Assembly: GCA_016302165.1 (NCBI GenBank)
Contig: JAEDOD010000035.1
Coordinates: 1-16,018, forward strand
Length of the DNA stretch: 16,018 nucleotides
From: Sphaerochaetaceae bacterium
GTDB lineage: Bacteria; Spirochaetota; Spirochaetia; Sphaerochaetales; Sphaerochaetaceae
Direction of reading: 5' to 3'
Made by a program: the position numbers and the translations under genes. The notes under the pieces are model-generated. The model saw nothing but the letters and a program-made list of their open reading frames with translations. It searched no databases and had not been told where the DNA came from. Positions 1-8,611 of the stretch are shown here, piece by piece. How positions within the stretch are numbered: position 1 is the first letter of the stretch; every line of letters begins with the position of its first letter.

Positions 1-995
1 TAATCCTTCAGATTCTTCTCCAGGAGAGTAGGAATCGGCAGGGAATATGGACACTTATCCATACACTTTCCGCATTTGACGCAGTTCTGGATTGCAGCCA
101 TCATCTCCTGTCCTTCCTTTCCCAGCTGGAAGGCGGAAGGAGCGCGCCTTATCATCTGAATCATTCTTGCGCATTCGCTGATCTGAATTCCCATGGGGCA
201 AGGCATACAGTATCCGCAGCCTCTGCAGAACTCTCCCCTAAGCTCCTTTCTGTCCTTTTCAATGATTGCTTTCAGTTCTTCATCCATAACAGGTGGATTC
301 TCGCTGTAGGAAAGCCACTCCAACATTTCCTTCTCCCTCTGGACTCCCCAGATTGGAAGGACGGAATCAAACTGGGACATGAAGGCATAGGAGGCTCTGC
401 TATTGTTAAGGAGTCCTCCGGCAAGGCCCTTCATGGCTATGAAGCCCATACCCCTCTCTCGGCACATCTCCACCAATTCCATCTCCTTCTCTCCGCTGAT
501 ATAGGAGAAGGGAAACTGCAGTGTTTCATAGAGCCCAGACTCAATGGCCTCCTTTGCAACTCCCAGCCTATGGGCTGTAATGCCAATATGCCTGACCTTC
601 CCTTCCCTCTTTGCCTCCTCCATAGCTTCATAGAGGCCGCTTCCGTCTCCTCTCTTTGGACAGAAGGAAGGATTATGGAACTGGTATATATCCACATAAT
701 CTGTCTTGAGAAGGGAAAGTGAAGTCTCAAGATCCTTTTTAAGGTCATCTCCATTCTCTGCAGCCGTCTTGGTTGCAAGATAGTAGGAATCTCTGGGAAT
801 TCCTTCAAATGCATATCCCAGCTTCTCTTCGCTATCAGAGTAGGCTCTTGCGGTATCGAAGAAGGAAACTCCACCTTTATATGCAAGTCTTACTATATAT
901 GCTGCGTCTTCCTTACTTATGCGCTGTATGGGAAGGGCGCCAAATCCATTTCTGCAAACTGTGATTCCAGTATTTCCTAGAGTTACCTTGTCCAT
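1..995 (-). CDS. Aldo/keto reductase with C-terminal 2x[4Fe-4S] ferredoxin-like domain (3' end at window edge)
   Basis: Predicted cytosolic NAD(P)H-type oxidoreductase acting on carbonyl or hydroxyl groups; the substrate cannot be read from sequence. The N-terminal 250 or so residues are an aldo/keto reductase TIM barrel with the catalytic tetrad visible: D47 (FFDTARAY), Y52, K76 (LATKT) and H107 (IYQFHNP). The C-terminal part carries two iron-sulfur motifs, C257-C260-C263-C266 followed by Pro (CRGCGYCMPCP) and C305-C308-C311-C315 followed by Pro (CVKCGKCMDKCP). This is the arrangement of the ferredoxin-fused aldo/keto reductases common in anaerobes. The ATG at 995 follows a good ribosome site, AAAGGAG, 6 bases upstream. 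331 complete codons are in the window and the last two bases read TA, so the stop may lie exactly at the edge. It is divergent from the MATE gene with 87 bases between. Family call is firm; physiological role is unknown. Confidence 0.93.
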   Translation of the reverse strand, partial: MDKVTLGNTGITVCRNGFGALPIQRISKEDAAYIVRLAYKGGVSFFDTARAYSDSEEKLGYAFEGIPRDSYYLATKTAAENGDDLKKDLETSLSLLKTDYVDIYQFHNPSFCPKRGDGSGLYEAMEEAKREGKVRHIGITAHRLGVAKEAIESGLYETLQFPFSYISGEKEMELVEMCRERGMGFIAMKGLAGGLLNNSRASYAFMSQFDSVLPIWGVQREKEMLEWLSYSENPPVMDEELKAIIEKDRKELRGEFCRGCGYCMPCPMGIQISECARMIQMIRRAPSAFQLGKEGQEMMAAIQNCVKCGKCMDKCPYSLPIPTLLEKNLKD

Positions 996-1044
996 GAACA
1001 TCTCCTTTGTCCCATGGTACAACACTTTTTTCTTCATTGCACTA

Positions 1045-1073
1045 TTCACCCGTTCCATCTTTATTGGTAAAGT
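1045..1073 (+). promoter_or_regulatory. Candidate promoter of the MATE gene, extended -10
   Basis: TTCACC (1045-1050), a 17-base spacer, then TAAAGT (1068-1073) preceded by TGG, giving an extended -10 of the TGnTANNNT form. The predicted start of transcription is near 1080, only a few bases before the ATG at 1083. No Shine-Dalgarno sequence lies between. Both boxes are imperfect, so this rests on motif matching and on its agreement with the addB case. Confidence 0.4.
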
Positions 1074-1082
1074 AGTTGGGCA

Positions 1083-2471
1083 ATGACAAAAGGAAGAAAC
1101 AGACTATTTGGAGACAAGGCCTTCTATCTCATGGTCCTGTCCATAGCATTGCCCATTGCCATACAGAATGGAATCACCAACTTCGTTAACCTTCTGGACA
1201 ATGTAATGGTAGGGCGCATAGGAACAGAAGAGATGAGCGGTGTCAGCATAGCTAACCAGCTTATCTTCGTATTCAATCTCTGCATATTCGGAACTGTAAG
1301 CGGAGCAGGAATCTTCGGTGCCCAGTTCTTCGGGAAGAAGGATGAGGAGGGAGTAAGGACCACCACCAGGTTCAAGATTGCTTCTGGTGCTCTTATAATC
1401 ATCCTTTTCACTTCACTTTTTCTTCTTTCCGGAGAATCCCTAATTTCCCTCTTCCTTACAGGAGACAACGACGGCGGCGACAAGGCAAAGACCCTATACC
1501 ACGCCATGAGCTACCTGAGGATCATGATTCTGGGTCTTCCAGGCTTTGCCTTGACCCAGGCCTACTCCTCCACCTTAAGGGAGGGAGGAGAGACAGTGCT
1601 GCCGATGAAGGCAGGACTGGCAGCCATATTCACAAACCTCATCTTCAACTGGATCCTCATATTCGGCAACCTGGGAGCTCCAAAGTTAGGCTCCAATGGA
1701 GCAGCAATTGCAACTGTCATATCAAGATATGTAGAGTTTCTCCTTATTGCTGGAGTGTCCTTCAAAAAAAGGGAGGAGTATCCTTATCTCAAGGGATTAT
1801 GGAAAACCTTCCGTATGGAGCATAAGCTCCTCTTACGGATACTGAAGGCCGCCTCTCCTTTGATCATGAACGAAACTCTCTGGTCCTTGGGAATGACAGC
1901 CCTTATGCAGTGCTACTCCACCAGGGGTCTAAATGCAGTTGCAGGCTGCAATATATTCTCCACCATAAGTAACCTTTTCAATGTGGCCTTCCTTGCTGTA
2001 GGAAATGCCATAGGCATCATAGTGGGACAATTGTTGGGAGCTGGAAAATGCGACGAAGCTGTAGAGACAGACAGAAAGCTTATAGCCTTCTCTGTAATGG
2101 TAGGAATTGGATCCGGCATAGTGCTGGCTCTCCTTTCACCCATTTTCCCTCAGCTCTACAATACTACGGAGAGAGCAAGGGCAATAGCAGGAGAGATGAT
2201 CATCGCCCATGCATTCTGCCTTCCGCTATTTGCATTCAAGAATGCCACCTACTTCACTCTCCGCTCAGGAGGAAAAATCTGGGTCACCATACTCTTTGAC
2301 TCAGCTTTCCTATGGTGCGTAGGAGTTCCCTTGGCCTTCCTGGTATCCCGTCTCACTACAGTGGGAGTAGTATGGATATATCTCACTGTACAGGCAGGAG
2401 ACATCTTGAAGTGTACTTTGGGCTACATTCTTGTAAAGAAAAGAATCTGGGTGAGAAACATTACAGAGTAG
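1083..2471 (+). CDS. MATE-family multidrug/organic cation efflux transporter
   Basis: Inner-membrane secondary transporter of the multidrug and toxic compound extrusion family, which exports cationic drugs or metabolites using a Na+ or H+ gradient. The 462 residues match the family length, and hydrophobic segments run throughout, consistent with 12 membrane helices. The N-terminus reads IQNGITNF then LLDNVMVGRIG, followed by GAQFFGKKD in the first cytoplasmic loop, all typical of the family. A second lobe is expected to begin near residue 245 (LLRILKAASPLIMNETLWS), matching the internal two-lobe symmetry of MATE proteins. The ATG at 1083 gives the expected N-terminus (a basic stretch followed by LFGDKAF) but has no Shine-Dalgarno sequence; an extended -10 element ends 9 bases before it. 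addB follows 53 bases downstream with its own candidate promoter and no clear terminator between. The substrate is unknown. Confidence 0.93.
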   Translation: MTKGRNRLFGDKAFYLMVLSIALPIAIQNGITNFVNLLDNVMVGRIGTEEMSGVSIANQLIFVFNLCIFGTVSGAGIFGAQFFGKKDEEGVRTTTRFKIASGALIIILFTSLFLLSGESLISLFLTGDNDGGDKAKTLYHAMSYLRIMILGLPGFALTQAYSSTLREGGETVLPMKAGLAAIFTNLIFNWILIFGNLGAPKLGSNGAAIATVISRYVEFLLIAGVSFKKREEYPYLKGLWKTFRMEHKLLLRILKAASPLIMNETLWSLGMTALMQCYSTRGLNAVAGCNIFSTISNLFNVAFLAVGNAIGIIVGQLLGAGKCDEAVETDRKLIAFSVMVGIGSGIVLALLSPIFPQLYNTTERARAIAGEMIIAHAFCLPLFAFKNATYFTLRSGGKIWVTILFDSAFLWCVGVPLAFLVSRLTTVGVVWIYLTVQAGDILKCTLGYILVKKRIWVRNITE

Positions 2472-2489
2472 GAAACTGTTACCAGATTT

Positions 2490-2518
2490 TTAATATTTCA
2501 TCTTTTCCATGCTAGAAT
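2490..2518 (+). promoter_or_regulatory. Candidate promoter of addB with near-leaderless geometry
   Basis: TTAATA (2490-2495), a 17-base spacer, then TAGAAT (2513-2518) preceded by TGC, an extended -10 element. The last base of the -10 box is 6 bases from the addB ATG at 2525, so a start 7 bases downstream of the box would fall on the A of the ATG. No purine-rich ribosome site is present in the ATAGTT that separates them. An in-frame TAG at 2513-2515 rules out an upstream start for addB. Confidence 0.5.
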
Positions 2519-2524
2519 ATAGTT

Positions 2525-5101
2525 ATGGATACATTTGAAAAGATATTCGACATAATCCTCAACACAGAAAAGACCCTGGTCTTCACTTCCGAGACCATGG
2601 CAAGGAATACATTATCTGTTTTCCTGAAAGGAAATAAGGGAAAGGCTGTGTTCACAGAGCGCTTCCAGAGCTGGGACACCTTCCTCCTTTCCCTTTCAGA
2701 CACCAGAGGAAAGAGGGCTGTAACGGAAACTGAAAGAAGAGTCTTCGTCTCTTCCTTCCTCAGAAAGGAAGGAGAAGGGAAACTCTCCCATTTCGCCTCT
2801 AATGACTATAGCGAAAGCCTACCAGCCTTTACCAAATATATTTCATCCCTCCTCCCCTACTTTCCATCTTCCTCCGATCCTGAAAGGAGTAATATTCCCC
2901 CATCCATCCTTCAGGAAATGGACCTGATCAGAGGGGGATATGAAGAATACCTTTCCTCCCATTCCCTTTACGAGAAGAACTATCTCTCCAGGGACCTGGA
3001 GAAGATTGAGAAGGGAAAATATGTCTTTGTGTTCCCTTCATCCTTCACTTCAACCTTCGCTTCCGTGATTCTAAAAAGTGGTAAAGTTGAAGAAATCGAA
3101 ATACCTGAGTGCTCTAACCCTCTTCCTCTCCACTCATACAGGAACTCCATCAGTGAAATTAGAGGAGTCATGAGAATGATCGAGAAGGATCTTTTGAGTG
3201 AAGACCCAGATGATATTGCAATAACTTCATCCTCTCTCGATACCTACAGGCCCTATATGGAGGAAGAAGCAAAGAAGAGGGACATACCTCTTATCTTCAC
3301 GTCCTTCTCCCCTCTCTCCTCCTATCCGGAAGGAAAGATATTGGAGGCAATGTACGGGGCAGTAAAGACAAACTGGAGTCTACAGGAAGTGAAGAACCTG
3401 ATTCTAGACCCTTCATTCCCCTTTAAGGACAGGAATCTCCTTGTTGCCATCATCCGTATAGGTGTTGATATGAAGATGGAAGGCGGAGGATACAGAAAAT
3501 GGATGAATGCCTTCGATATAGCAATAAAAAACGAGAAGAAATATAAAAACGCCAAGGAGGCGAAGGACCTCTTCTCATCCATCTACATAGCTGTAGAGAT
3601 GATAGTGAAGGCCAAGAATAGCCTCGACGCAGAAAGAAGGATCCGGGAATTCAGGGACACCTTCCTTCTAGAAGGCGTATGGGATGAAAAGAGCGACAGA
3701 ATCCTGGGCTCAATCCTTGAGATATTGGAAGAGATGAAGGAAATGGAGGACTCCAACACCTTCAGAATTTTCCTGTCCATCTTGAGGGATACTTCCTATG
3801 TTGAGAAGACAGAAGGAATTAAGGGAGTAAGAGTATACTCATACCCAGCTTCTGCAGGGCTTTCTGTAAAGAAGCACTACATCATGGGCCTTGATGACAA
3901 GTCTACATCCATGGTCCTAGATGACTACCCCTACCTTTTGAAGGATGGAAGCCGGGAGACAGTAGACCTGGGAAGCGCCCTTCTTTCCCTTTACTCCAAC
4001 CCTTCCTTCTCCTCCTTCACATATATTTCCGGAACCACAACAGCTTACGACGGCTCCAGACTTCTTCCTGTGCCATTCCTCTCTTCAACCATTGAAGTTA
4101 CGGAAGTGGAGAGAGACAGCTATAGCGAGGAAAGGGAAAAGGAAAGAAAGCTTAAGCCTACCCTTTCCGAGTCCCTGTCCTATGAGGTGGCAGAGCACAC
4201 TGTAATGAAGCGTAGGGGAATTAAGACTGAAGTGGACCCTCTTCTGGACTCTCCACTGGAATTCAGCGTCTCTGAAATAAAGAGCTGGGACACCTGCCCC
4301 TACAAGGGATACGCCCAGTCAATCCTGAAAATCAGGAAATCAGAGTGGGAATGCGAAATGGAGGACCACTTCGAAAAGGGAAACATCCTTCATGAAACAA
4401 TACAGAAGGCCTTGGAAGAAAAGAAATCCTTTGCTGCTTTTGACGAGGATACCCTCTTGAGGCATCTGGAGAATGCACTGGAAAAGAGCATGAATCAAAA
4501 CAGGATTCCAGACGAAGGTGTAAGGCTTCACATAAAGAAGGATATAGAGAAGCACATTGCCTCCTTCTCCTCATCCTTCGGCCATGATTTCTTTAGCCAA
4601 GGCATTCTGGTAAAGAACGAAATGTCTATAACAGGCCACGCCCTTGGAGAGAATGCATATGTAAGGGGAAGACTGGATACAGTACTAAAGGATAAGGACG
4701 GAAAATGGTACATCCTGGACTATAAGCTACGGGGAACCAATGACTACAACCCTACTCTCATTGAAGAAAATTCCCTTCAGCTTATCCTCTACTATAGGCT
4801 TCTGACTGACGAAAACTCTCTCTGGGACAAGGATGTTGAAAAGGAGACGGGTATTGAAGTGGAGTATGGAGGCTTCTATTCCCTTATGGATGAAAGCTTC
4901 AAAGTTCTATGGCCTCAAGTGAAGAAGACAAGAAGTGTCAACGGCTTCAGCCTGGACATTGTAAAGCTTGATGCTGAAAAGAGAATAGAAAGAATCGTAA
5001 GCAATATGAAAAATGGGATGATTACACCTGACAGCAGTGAAGAAAACTGCAAAAACTGCGAATACAAGAGACTTTGCAGAGGGAGATTTGTTGCAAGATG
5101 A
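2525..5101 (+). CDS. addB: AddB-like subunit of the AddAB (RexAB-type) helicase-nuclease: PD-(D/E)XK nuclease with Fe-S cluster, P-loop lost
   Basis: Predicted partner of AddA in resecting double-strand DNA ends for RecA-dependent recombination. The 858-residue protein ends in a RecB-type PD-(D/E)XK nuclease: GRLD (D718) and LDYK (D732, K734) supply the metal-binding and catalytic residues. The nuclease is bracketed by four cysteines, C591 (DTCPYKGYA) and C842/C845/C851 (CKNCEYKRLC), the C...C-x2-C-x5-C pattern of the AddB iron-sulfur cluster. The N-terminus (residues 1-60) has no Walker A G-x4-GK[ST], unlike Bacillus AddB, and the protein is about 300 residues shorter than that one. The helicase-like half is therefore expected to be structural or to recognise DNA sequence, not to hydrolyse ATP. 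The ATG at 2525 is the only start after an in-frame stop at 2513, and it lacks a ribosome site. The stop overlaps the addA ATG (ATGA, 5098-5101), so the two are cotranslated. Confidence 0.9.
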   Translation: MDTFEKIFDIILNTEKTLVFTSETMARNTLSVFLKGNKGKAVFTERFQSWDTFLLSLSDTRGKRAVTETERRVFVSSFLRKEGEGKLSHFASNDYSESLPAFTKYISSLLPYFPSSSDPERSNIPPSILQEMDLIRGGYEEYLSSHSLYEKNYLSRDLEKIEKGKYVFVFPSSFTSTFASVILKSGKVEEIEIPECSNPLPLHSYRNSISEIRGVMRMIEKDLLSEDPDDIAITSSSLDTYRPYMEEEAKKRDIPLIFTSFSPLSSYPEGKILEAMYGAVKTNWSLQEVKNLILDPSFPFKDRNLLVAIIRIGVDMKMEGGGYRKWMNAFDIAIKNEKKYKNAKEAKDLFSSIYIAVEMIVKAKNSLDAERRIREFRDTFLLEGVWDEKSDRILGSILEILEEMKEMEDSNTFRIFLSILRDTSYVEKTEGIKGVRVYSYPASAGLSVKKHYIMGLDDKSTSMVLDDYPYLLKDGSRETVDLGSALLSLYSNPSFSSFTYISGTTTAYDGSRLLPVPFLSSTIEVTEVERDSYSEEREKERKLKPTLSESLSYEVAEHTVMKRRGIKTEVDPLLDSPLEFSVSEIKSWDTCPYKGYAQSILKIRKSEWECEMEDHFEKGNILHETIQKALEEKKSFAAFDEDTLLRHLENALEKSMNQNRIPDEGVRLHIKKDIEKHIASFSSSFGHDFFSQGILVKNEMSITGHALGENAYVRGRLDTVLKDKDGKWYILDYKLRGTNDYNPTLIEENSLQLILYYRLLTDENSLWDKDVEKETGIEVEYGGFYSLMDESFKVLWPQVKKTRSVNGFSLDIVKLDAEKRIERIVSNMKNGMITPDSSEENCKNCEYKRLCRGRFVAR

Positions 5102-8100
5102 AGATAGAGACAAAAGAGAAATTTCTTGAATTCTGCGTCAAGGAGCATTTTGATATCAGATCTCCTGAGTCCAGGCAGCATCAGGCTGTATTCAGTGATG
5201 ATAAATTCGTAGTGCCGGCAGGAGCTGGAAGCGGAAAGACCACTGTACTTACATACCGCTTTCTCCGCCTCTTGATGGATGAAGATATCGGTCCAATCCA
5301 CTCAGACGAAATCCTTACCATGACCTTCACCAAGGCTGCAACAGCCAACATGAAGAGCAGAATCTACAGGACACTGAAGAAGGCCCAGGAAAGCGGACTA
5401 ATCAGCGGAGAAGAGATAGACAGATTCAGTAATGCAGAAATCTGCACTACAGATAGCTTCTGCTCAAAGATAGTAAGACAGGATTCAATCCGTTACGGCA
5501 TTGCACCAAACTTCACCATTGAAGAGGAAGACGACTATGAAAGATGGGCGGAAAATGCCATAAGGACCCTTATTCTGGACAGGCTTGAGAGCGATGAAGG
5601 CCTTAGTTCTCTGGTATCTTGGTATGGAATGGATGGCCTCACATCAGCCCTCGTAGAGTGCGGCAATATCTATTATGATATCTCCAGTCCCGTTGTTTCT
5701 GAGGAAGAGACAGCGTCCAGAGCCGTAGAGAGATACCAGAAATACATCGATGACGAAAGAGGAAAAAGAGAGACGACGCTTAGAGAAGGAATCAGCTCAT
5801 TCATCTCTTCCTACGAAATGTATCCAAATGCAGAAAAGGACCTGAAAGCTGTAGAATCCTTCCTGAATAGCTACGATAACGGCACTCTTCTAGACTTCAA
5901 TATTCCATTTTTACCCTCCTATACCCTGAAAAAAGGAGAAAAGGAGCTAAATGGAAAATATAGAGAGACAAAGAAGGAGCTGAAGGAATGTGCCAAGGCC
6001 TTGGGCAAGATGGTGACATACTCAAATAGAGAAGACTCCCTTCTCTACCCTTGGGCCACCCTCCTCCACTCCTTCTACACTCTTCTTGGTAAACATAAGA
6101 GGGAGGAAGGGGTACTGACCTTCCACGACATCCTTCTCCTTTCTATCGACATTCTGAAGACCAACAGGAAAATAAGAAGACTCTTTGCTGACAGATTCAA
6201 GAGAATCATGGTGGATGAGTTCCAGGACAACAACGGAGACAACAAGAACCTTGTCTATCTCCTTGCTTCAAAAGAGGATTACGACGGAAAGGATTACCCG
6301 ACGATAGATGATATCGACATGAGGAAAATCTTCATGGTGGGAGACGAAAAGCAGTCAATCTACCGCTTCCGGGGAGCAGATGTATCTGTATTCAAGAAAA
6401 TGGCTGATGATGCTGGAGAAGATAAGGTCCTGACACTAAGCGAGAACTTCAGGTCAGAGAAAAGCGTCATCGACAGGATCAATGCCATCTTCAAGGGAAA
6501 AATTATGCCTGAATATCCAGACAAGGACTATGAGGCACAATATAAGTCTCTTGTAAGCAATGTACATAAGACCTCCTTATCCCAGATGCGCCTTCTCTAT
6601 GTTGACTGGAAGAAGCATGGAAAGGATGAAGACAGAAAGGAGAAAAGCGACCAGTTCTTCACAGAAGCCCTAGGCGTGGCCAGATTCATAAAGGAGGAAG
6701 TGGTAGGGAATGGAGAGGCTTGGCCTGTTGCTGTAGGAAGGGATGGAGGAGAAAGAAAGTGCACCTATAGCGATATAGCCATCCTCCTAAGAAAGGGAAC
6801 ACACCAGTCATACTTCGAAAGGGCCTTGAGATATTACGGAATACCTTTCAATGTTTCAGAGAACAAGACCCTTACCATGGATGCTGTGGTCAACGACTTC
6901 TATAACGTCCTTCAGCTTACAGCCTATGGAACCGAGGATCTTCTCACTTACGCTTCCTACCTACGCTCCCCCTTCGTTTCCATGAGCGAAAAGGGAATCA
7001 GGACTGTCCTGGAAAACATCAGGGAGGAAAGGGATAAGGAAAAGGGCCTGGACGAAGATGATGTCTTCCTCCTCTCCTACGGTGAAGACACCTTGAAGGG
7101 AGCCATGGAGATAGCTGGTAAGGGTAACATTTCAAGAATTCTTACTTATCTCTGGATTGACAGAGGATATAGGTACTTCATTGAGCATATAAGTGGCAAT
7201 GAACCCTATTCCGAGCACTATGATTACCTATTTGCAATGGCTGCATCCTACGACCAGAAGAACAGGACACTTATAGAGTTCCTGGATAAGCTCAGGCCTA
7301 TGCTTGGAAAAGAATCACGGCTCAAGGACCTGACAGTTCTGGAAGAGACCACCTCCGGTGTAACTATCCAGACCATACATAAGTCAAAGGGACTTGAGTA
7401 TCCGGTAGTGTTCGTTTCAGACATGGGGGGAAGAAACAGTGGAGGAGGAAATGGTGACATCAGAATCTCTCCAGACAGCTCCCTTTTCCCTGTAATCCCC
7501 TTCATTCCTGATGAAGAAGGAAAAAGACTGGTGAATCCCTGGGAGGAAGTAAGAAAAGAGGAGGAGGAAGACCTGGAAAAGGCCGAAGCAAAGAGAATTC
7601 TTTATGTTGCAGCAACCAGAGCCCAGCATCATCTGATATTCTCTGGCTCCATAAACAATGAGGCTGACCAGGATTCCTCTTCCAAGACCTACAATCTTCT
7701 GAGCCTGATTCTCAAGGGCCTGGATTTCACCTATGGCGGGAAGGATGACCCTACTTATTCCTACTCTTTTGTAGACACATATTGTAACAGCGATGCCTCA
7801 GACAAGTTCCAGGCTATGGAAATTGAACCTGTTCCATTAAGTGAAATCTATGGCAAGAAAAAGGGAAAGATGGAAAAGGAAGAGGATCCATGGTTCAAGG
7901 AGCCTCGGATTCTGCCTACCTTCCCTCAGAAGGAAAAGTGTGGTGTAACCACCTTCATTGAGAAGGAGGATTTTTCCTCTACTCTTCTGAAGGATGAAGA
8001 ATATGAGAAAGGCCAGGAAACTGAGAAAGGCACAGAGCTGCCGAGAATTTCCATAGACCCTTGGCTTATCGAAATCGATGAAAACTTAGTTACAGGGGAA

Positions 8101-8583
8101 AGCGAAGAAGAGAAGAACGAAAAAAGGAAAGAGCTGAGAGCGCAGAGGATTACAGAGTTCGGTACCCTTACCCATAAGACTCTGGAAGACTACTTCAAAG
8201 GTGAAGAGGACGACTACTCTTCCTTCTTCCCTGGTGGAAAGGGACAGAAGGAGGCCATACTTTGCGCCCTCTCCCTCCGTGACAGCTTCCTATCCTCCTC
8301 CTTCTTCAAGGAGACGCTGAAAGATTTCAAGCTGACACCGGAAAGGCATTTCATGGTAATGGATGGAGACGTAACAGTTGAAGGTGTAATAGACCTGTAC
8401 TGCGAAAAGGAGGACACCATCTACATTGTAGACTACAAGACAGACTCCATACGCTATGAAAAGGACCATAGGAACCAGCTGAACTACTACAGAAAAGCTG
8501 TAGCCTCAATAAAGCCAGATAAGAAAATCAAGGCTGCCGTATTCTATTTGAGAGACCCGAAAAACATTCTTGAGATAGAGTAA
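5098..8583 (+). CDS. addA: AddA: UvrD/Rep-family (SF1A) helicase with C-terminal RecB-type nuclease
   Basis: ATP-driven 3'-5' helicase and nuclease subunit of AddAB, for double-strand-break end processing in the cytoplasm. The 1161 residues match AddA length. Motifs in order: a Q-motif-like RQHQAV at 26-31; Walker A GAGSGKT at 42-48 (K47); FTKAAT (motif Ia); Walker B VDEFQD (D373, E374); GDEKQSIYRFRGAD from 415 (motif III); NFRSE (motif IV region); IHKSKGLEYP around 760-769 (motif V); and VAATRA ending near R841 (motif VI). The C-terminus holds the nuclease, GVIDLY (D1099) and IVDYKTD (D1112, K1114). I chose the ATG at 5098, which overlaps the addB stop by 4 bases, over an in-frame TTG at 5074 inside addB; GGGAG lies 12 bases upstream of the ATG. 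A stretch rich in Glu and Lys around 915-1010 joins helicase and nuclease and is probably a flexible linker. No RecD-like gene is nearby. Confidence 0.95.
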   Translation: MKIETKEKFLEFCVKEHFDIRSPESRQHQAVFSDDKFVVPAGAGSGKTTVLTYRFLRLLMDEDIGPIHSDEILTMTFTKAATANMKSRIYRTLKKAQESGLISGEEIDRFSNAEICTTDSFCSKIVRQDSIRYGIAPNFTIEEEDDYERWAENAIRTLILDRLESDEGLSSLVSWYGMDGLTSALVECGNIYYDISSPVVSEEETASRAVERYQKYIDDERGKRETTLREGISSFISSYEMYPNAEKDLKAVESFLNSYDNGTLLDFNIPFLPSYTLKKGEKELNGKYRETKKELKECAKALGKMVTYSNREDSLLYPWATLLHSFYTLLGKHKREEGVLTFHDILLLSIDILKTNRKIRRLFADRFKRIMVDEFQDNNGDNKNLVYLLASKEDYDGKDYPTIDDIDMRKIFMVGDEKQSIYRFRGADVSVFKKMADDAGEDKVLTLSENFRSEKSVIDRINAIFKGKIMPEYPDKDYEAQYKSLVSNVHKTSLSQMRLLYVDWKKHGKDEDRKEKSDQFFTEALGVARFIKEEVVGNGEAWPVAVGRDGGERKCTYSDIAILLRKGTHQSYFERALRYYGIPFNVSENKTLTMDAVVNDFYNVLQLTAYGTEDLLTYASYLRSPFVSMSEKGIRTVLENIREERDKEKGLDEDDVFLLSYGEDTLKGAMEIAGKGNISRILTYLWIDRGYRYFIEHISGNEPYSEHYDYLFAMAASYDQKNRTLIEFLDKLRPMLGKESRLKDLTVLEETTSGVTIQTIHKSKGLEYPVVFVSDMGGRNSGGGNGDIRISPDSSLFPVIPFIPDEEGKRLVNPWEEVRKEEEEDLEKAEAKRILYVAATRAQHHLIFSGSINNEADQDSSSKTYNLLSLILKGLDFTYGGKDDPTYSYSFVDTYCNSDASDKFQAMEIEPVPLSEIYGKKKGKMEKEEDPWFKEPRILPTFPQKEKCGVTTFIEKEDFSSTLLKDEEYEKGQETEKGTELPRISIDPWLIEIDENLVTGESEEEKNEKRKELRAQRITEFGTLTHKTLEDYFKGEEDDYSSFFPGGKGQKEAILCALSLRDSFLSSSFFKETLKDFKLTPERHFMVMDGDVTVEGVIDLYCEKEDTIYIVDYKTDSIRYEKDHRNQLNYYRKAVASIKPDKKIKAAVFYLRDPKNILEIE

Positions 8584-8587
8584 AAGG

Positions 8588-8607
8588 GAGGAGGATTTCT
8601 CCTCCTC
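8588..8607 (-). terminator. Hairpin between the convergent addA and DUF3267 genes
   Basis: A perfect 8-base-pair stem, GAGGAGGA / TCCTCCTC, with loop TTTC, fills most of the 28 bases between the two convergent genes. Read on the minus strand it is followed by CCTTTT, a short T tract, so it best fits termination of the three-gene minus-strand operon. On the plus strand the tail is TCTCTCC, which is a weak terminator tail for addA; the hairpin may still act in both directions. Confidence 0.55.
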
Positions 8608-8611
8608 TCTC

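Noticed and set aside
437..886. 149-residue open frame on the minus strand
   Set aside because: It lies entirely inside the aldo/keto reductase gene in another frame of the same strand; the reductase frame has full catalytic and cysteine motifs, and this one has none.
2472..2512. T-rich stretch after the MATE gene considered as a terminator
   Set aside because: No stem precedes the T run (TTTTTAAT); it is better explained as the -35 region and spacer of the addB promoter.
5074..5097. TTG start for addA eight codons upstream
   Set aside because: The ATG at 5098 overlaps the addB stop and gives the usual AddA N-terminus; the TTG would lie within the addB Cys-motif coding region with no better ribosome site.
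8586..8610. GA/TC-rich tract considered as a phase-variable simple repeat
   Set aside because: It is an inverted repeat forming a hairpin between convergent genes, not a tandem repeat, and it lies outside both coding regions.
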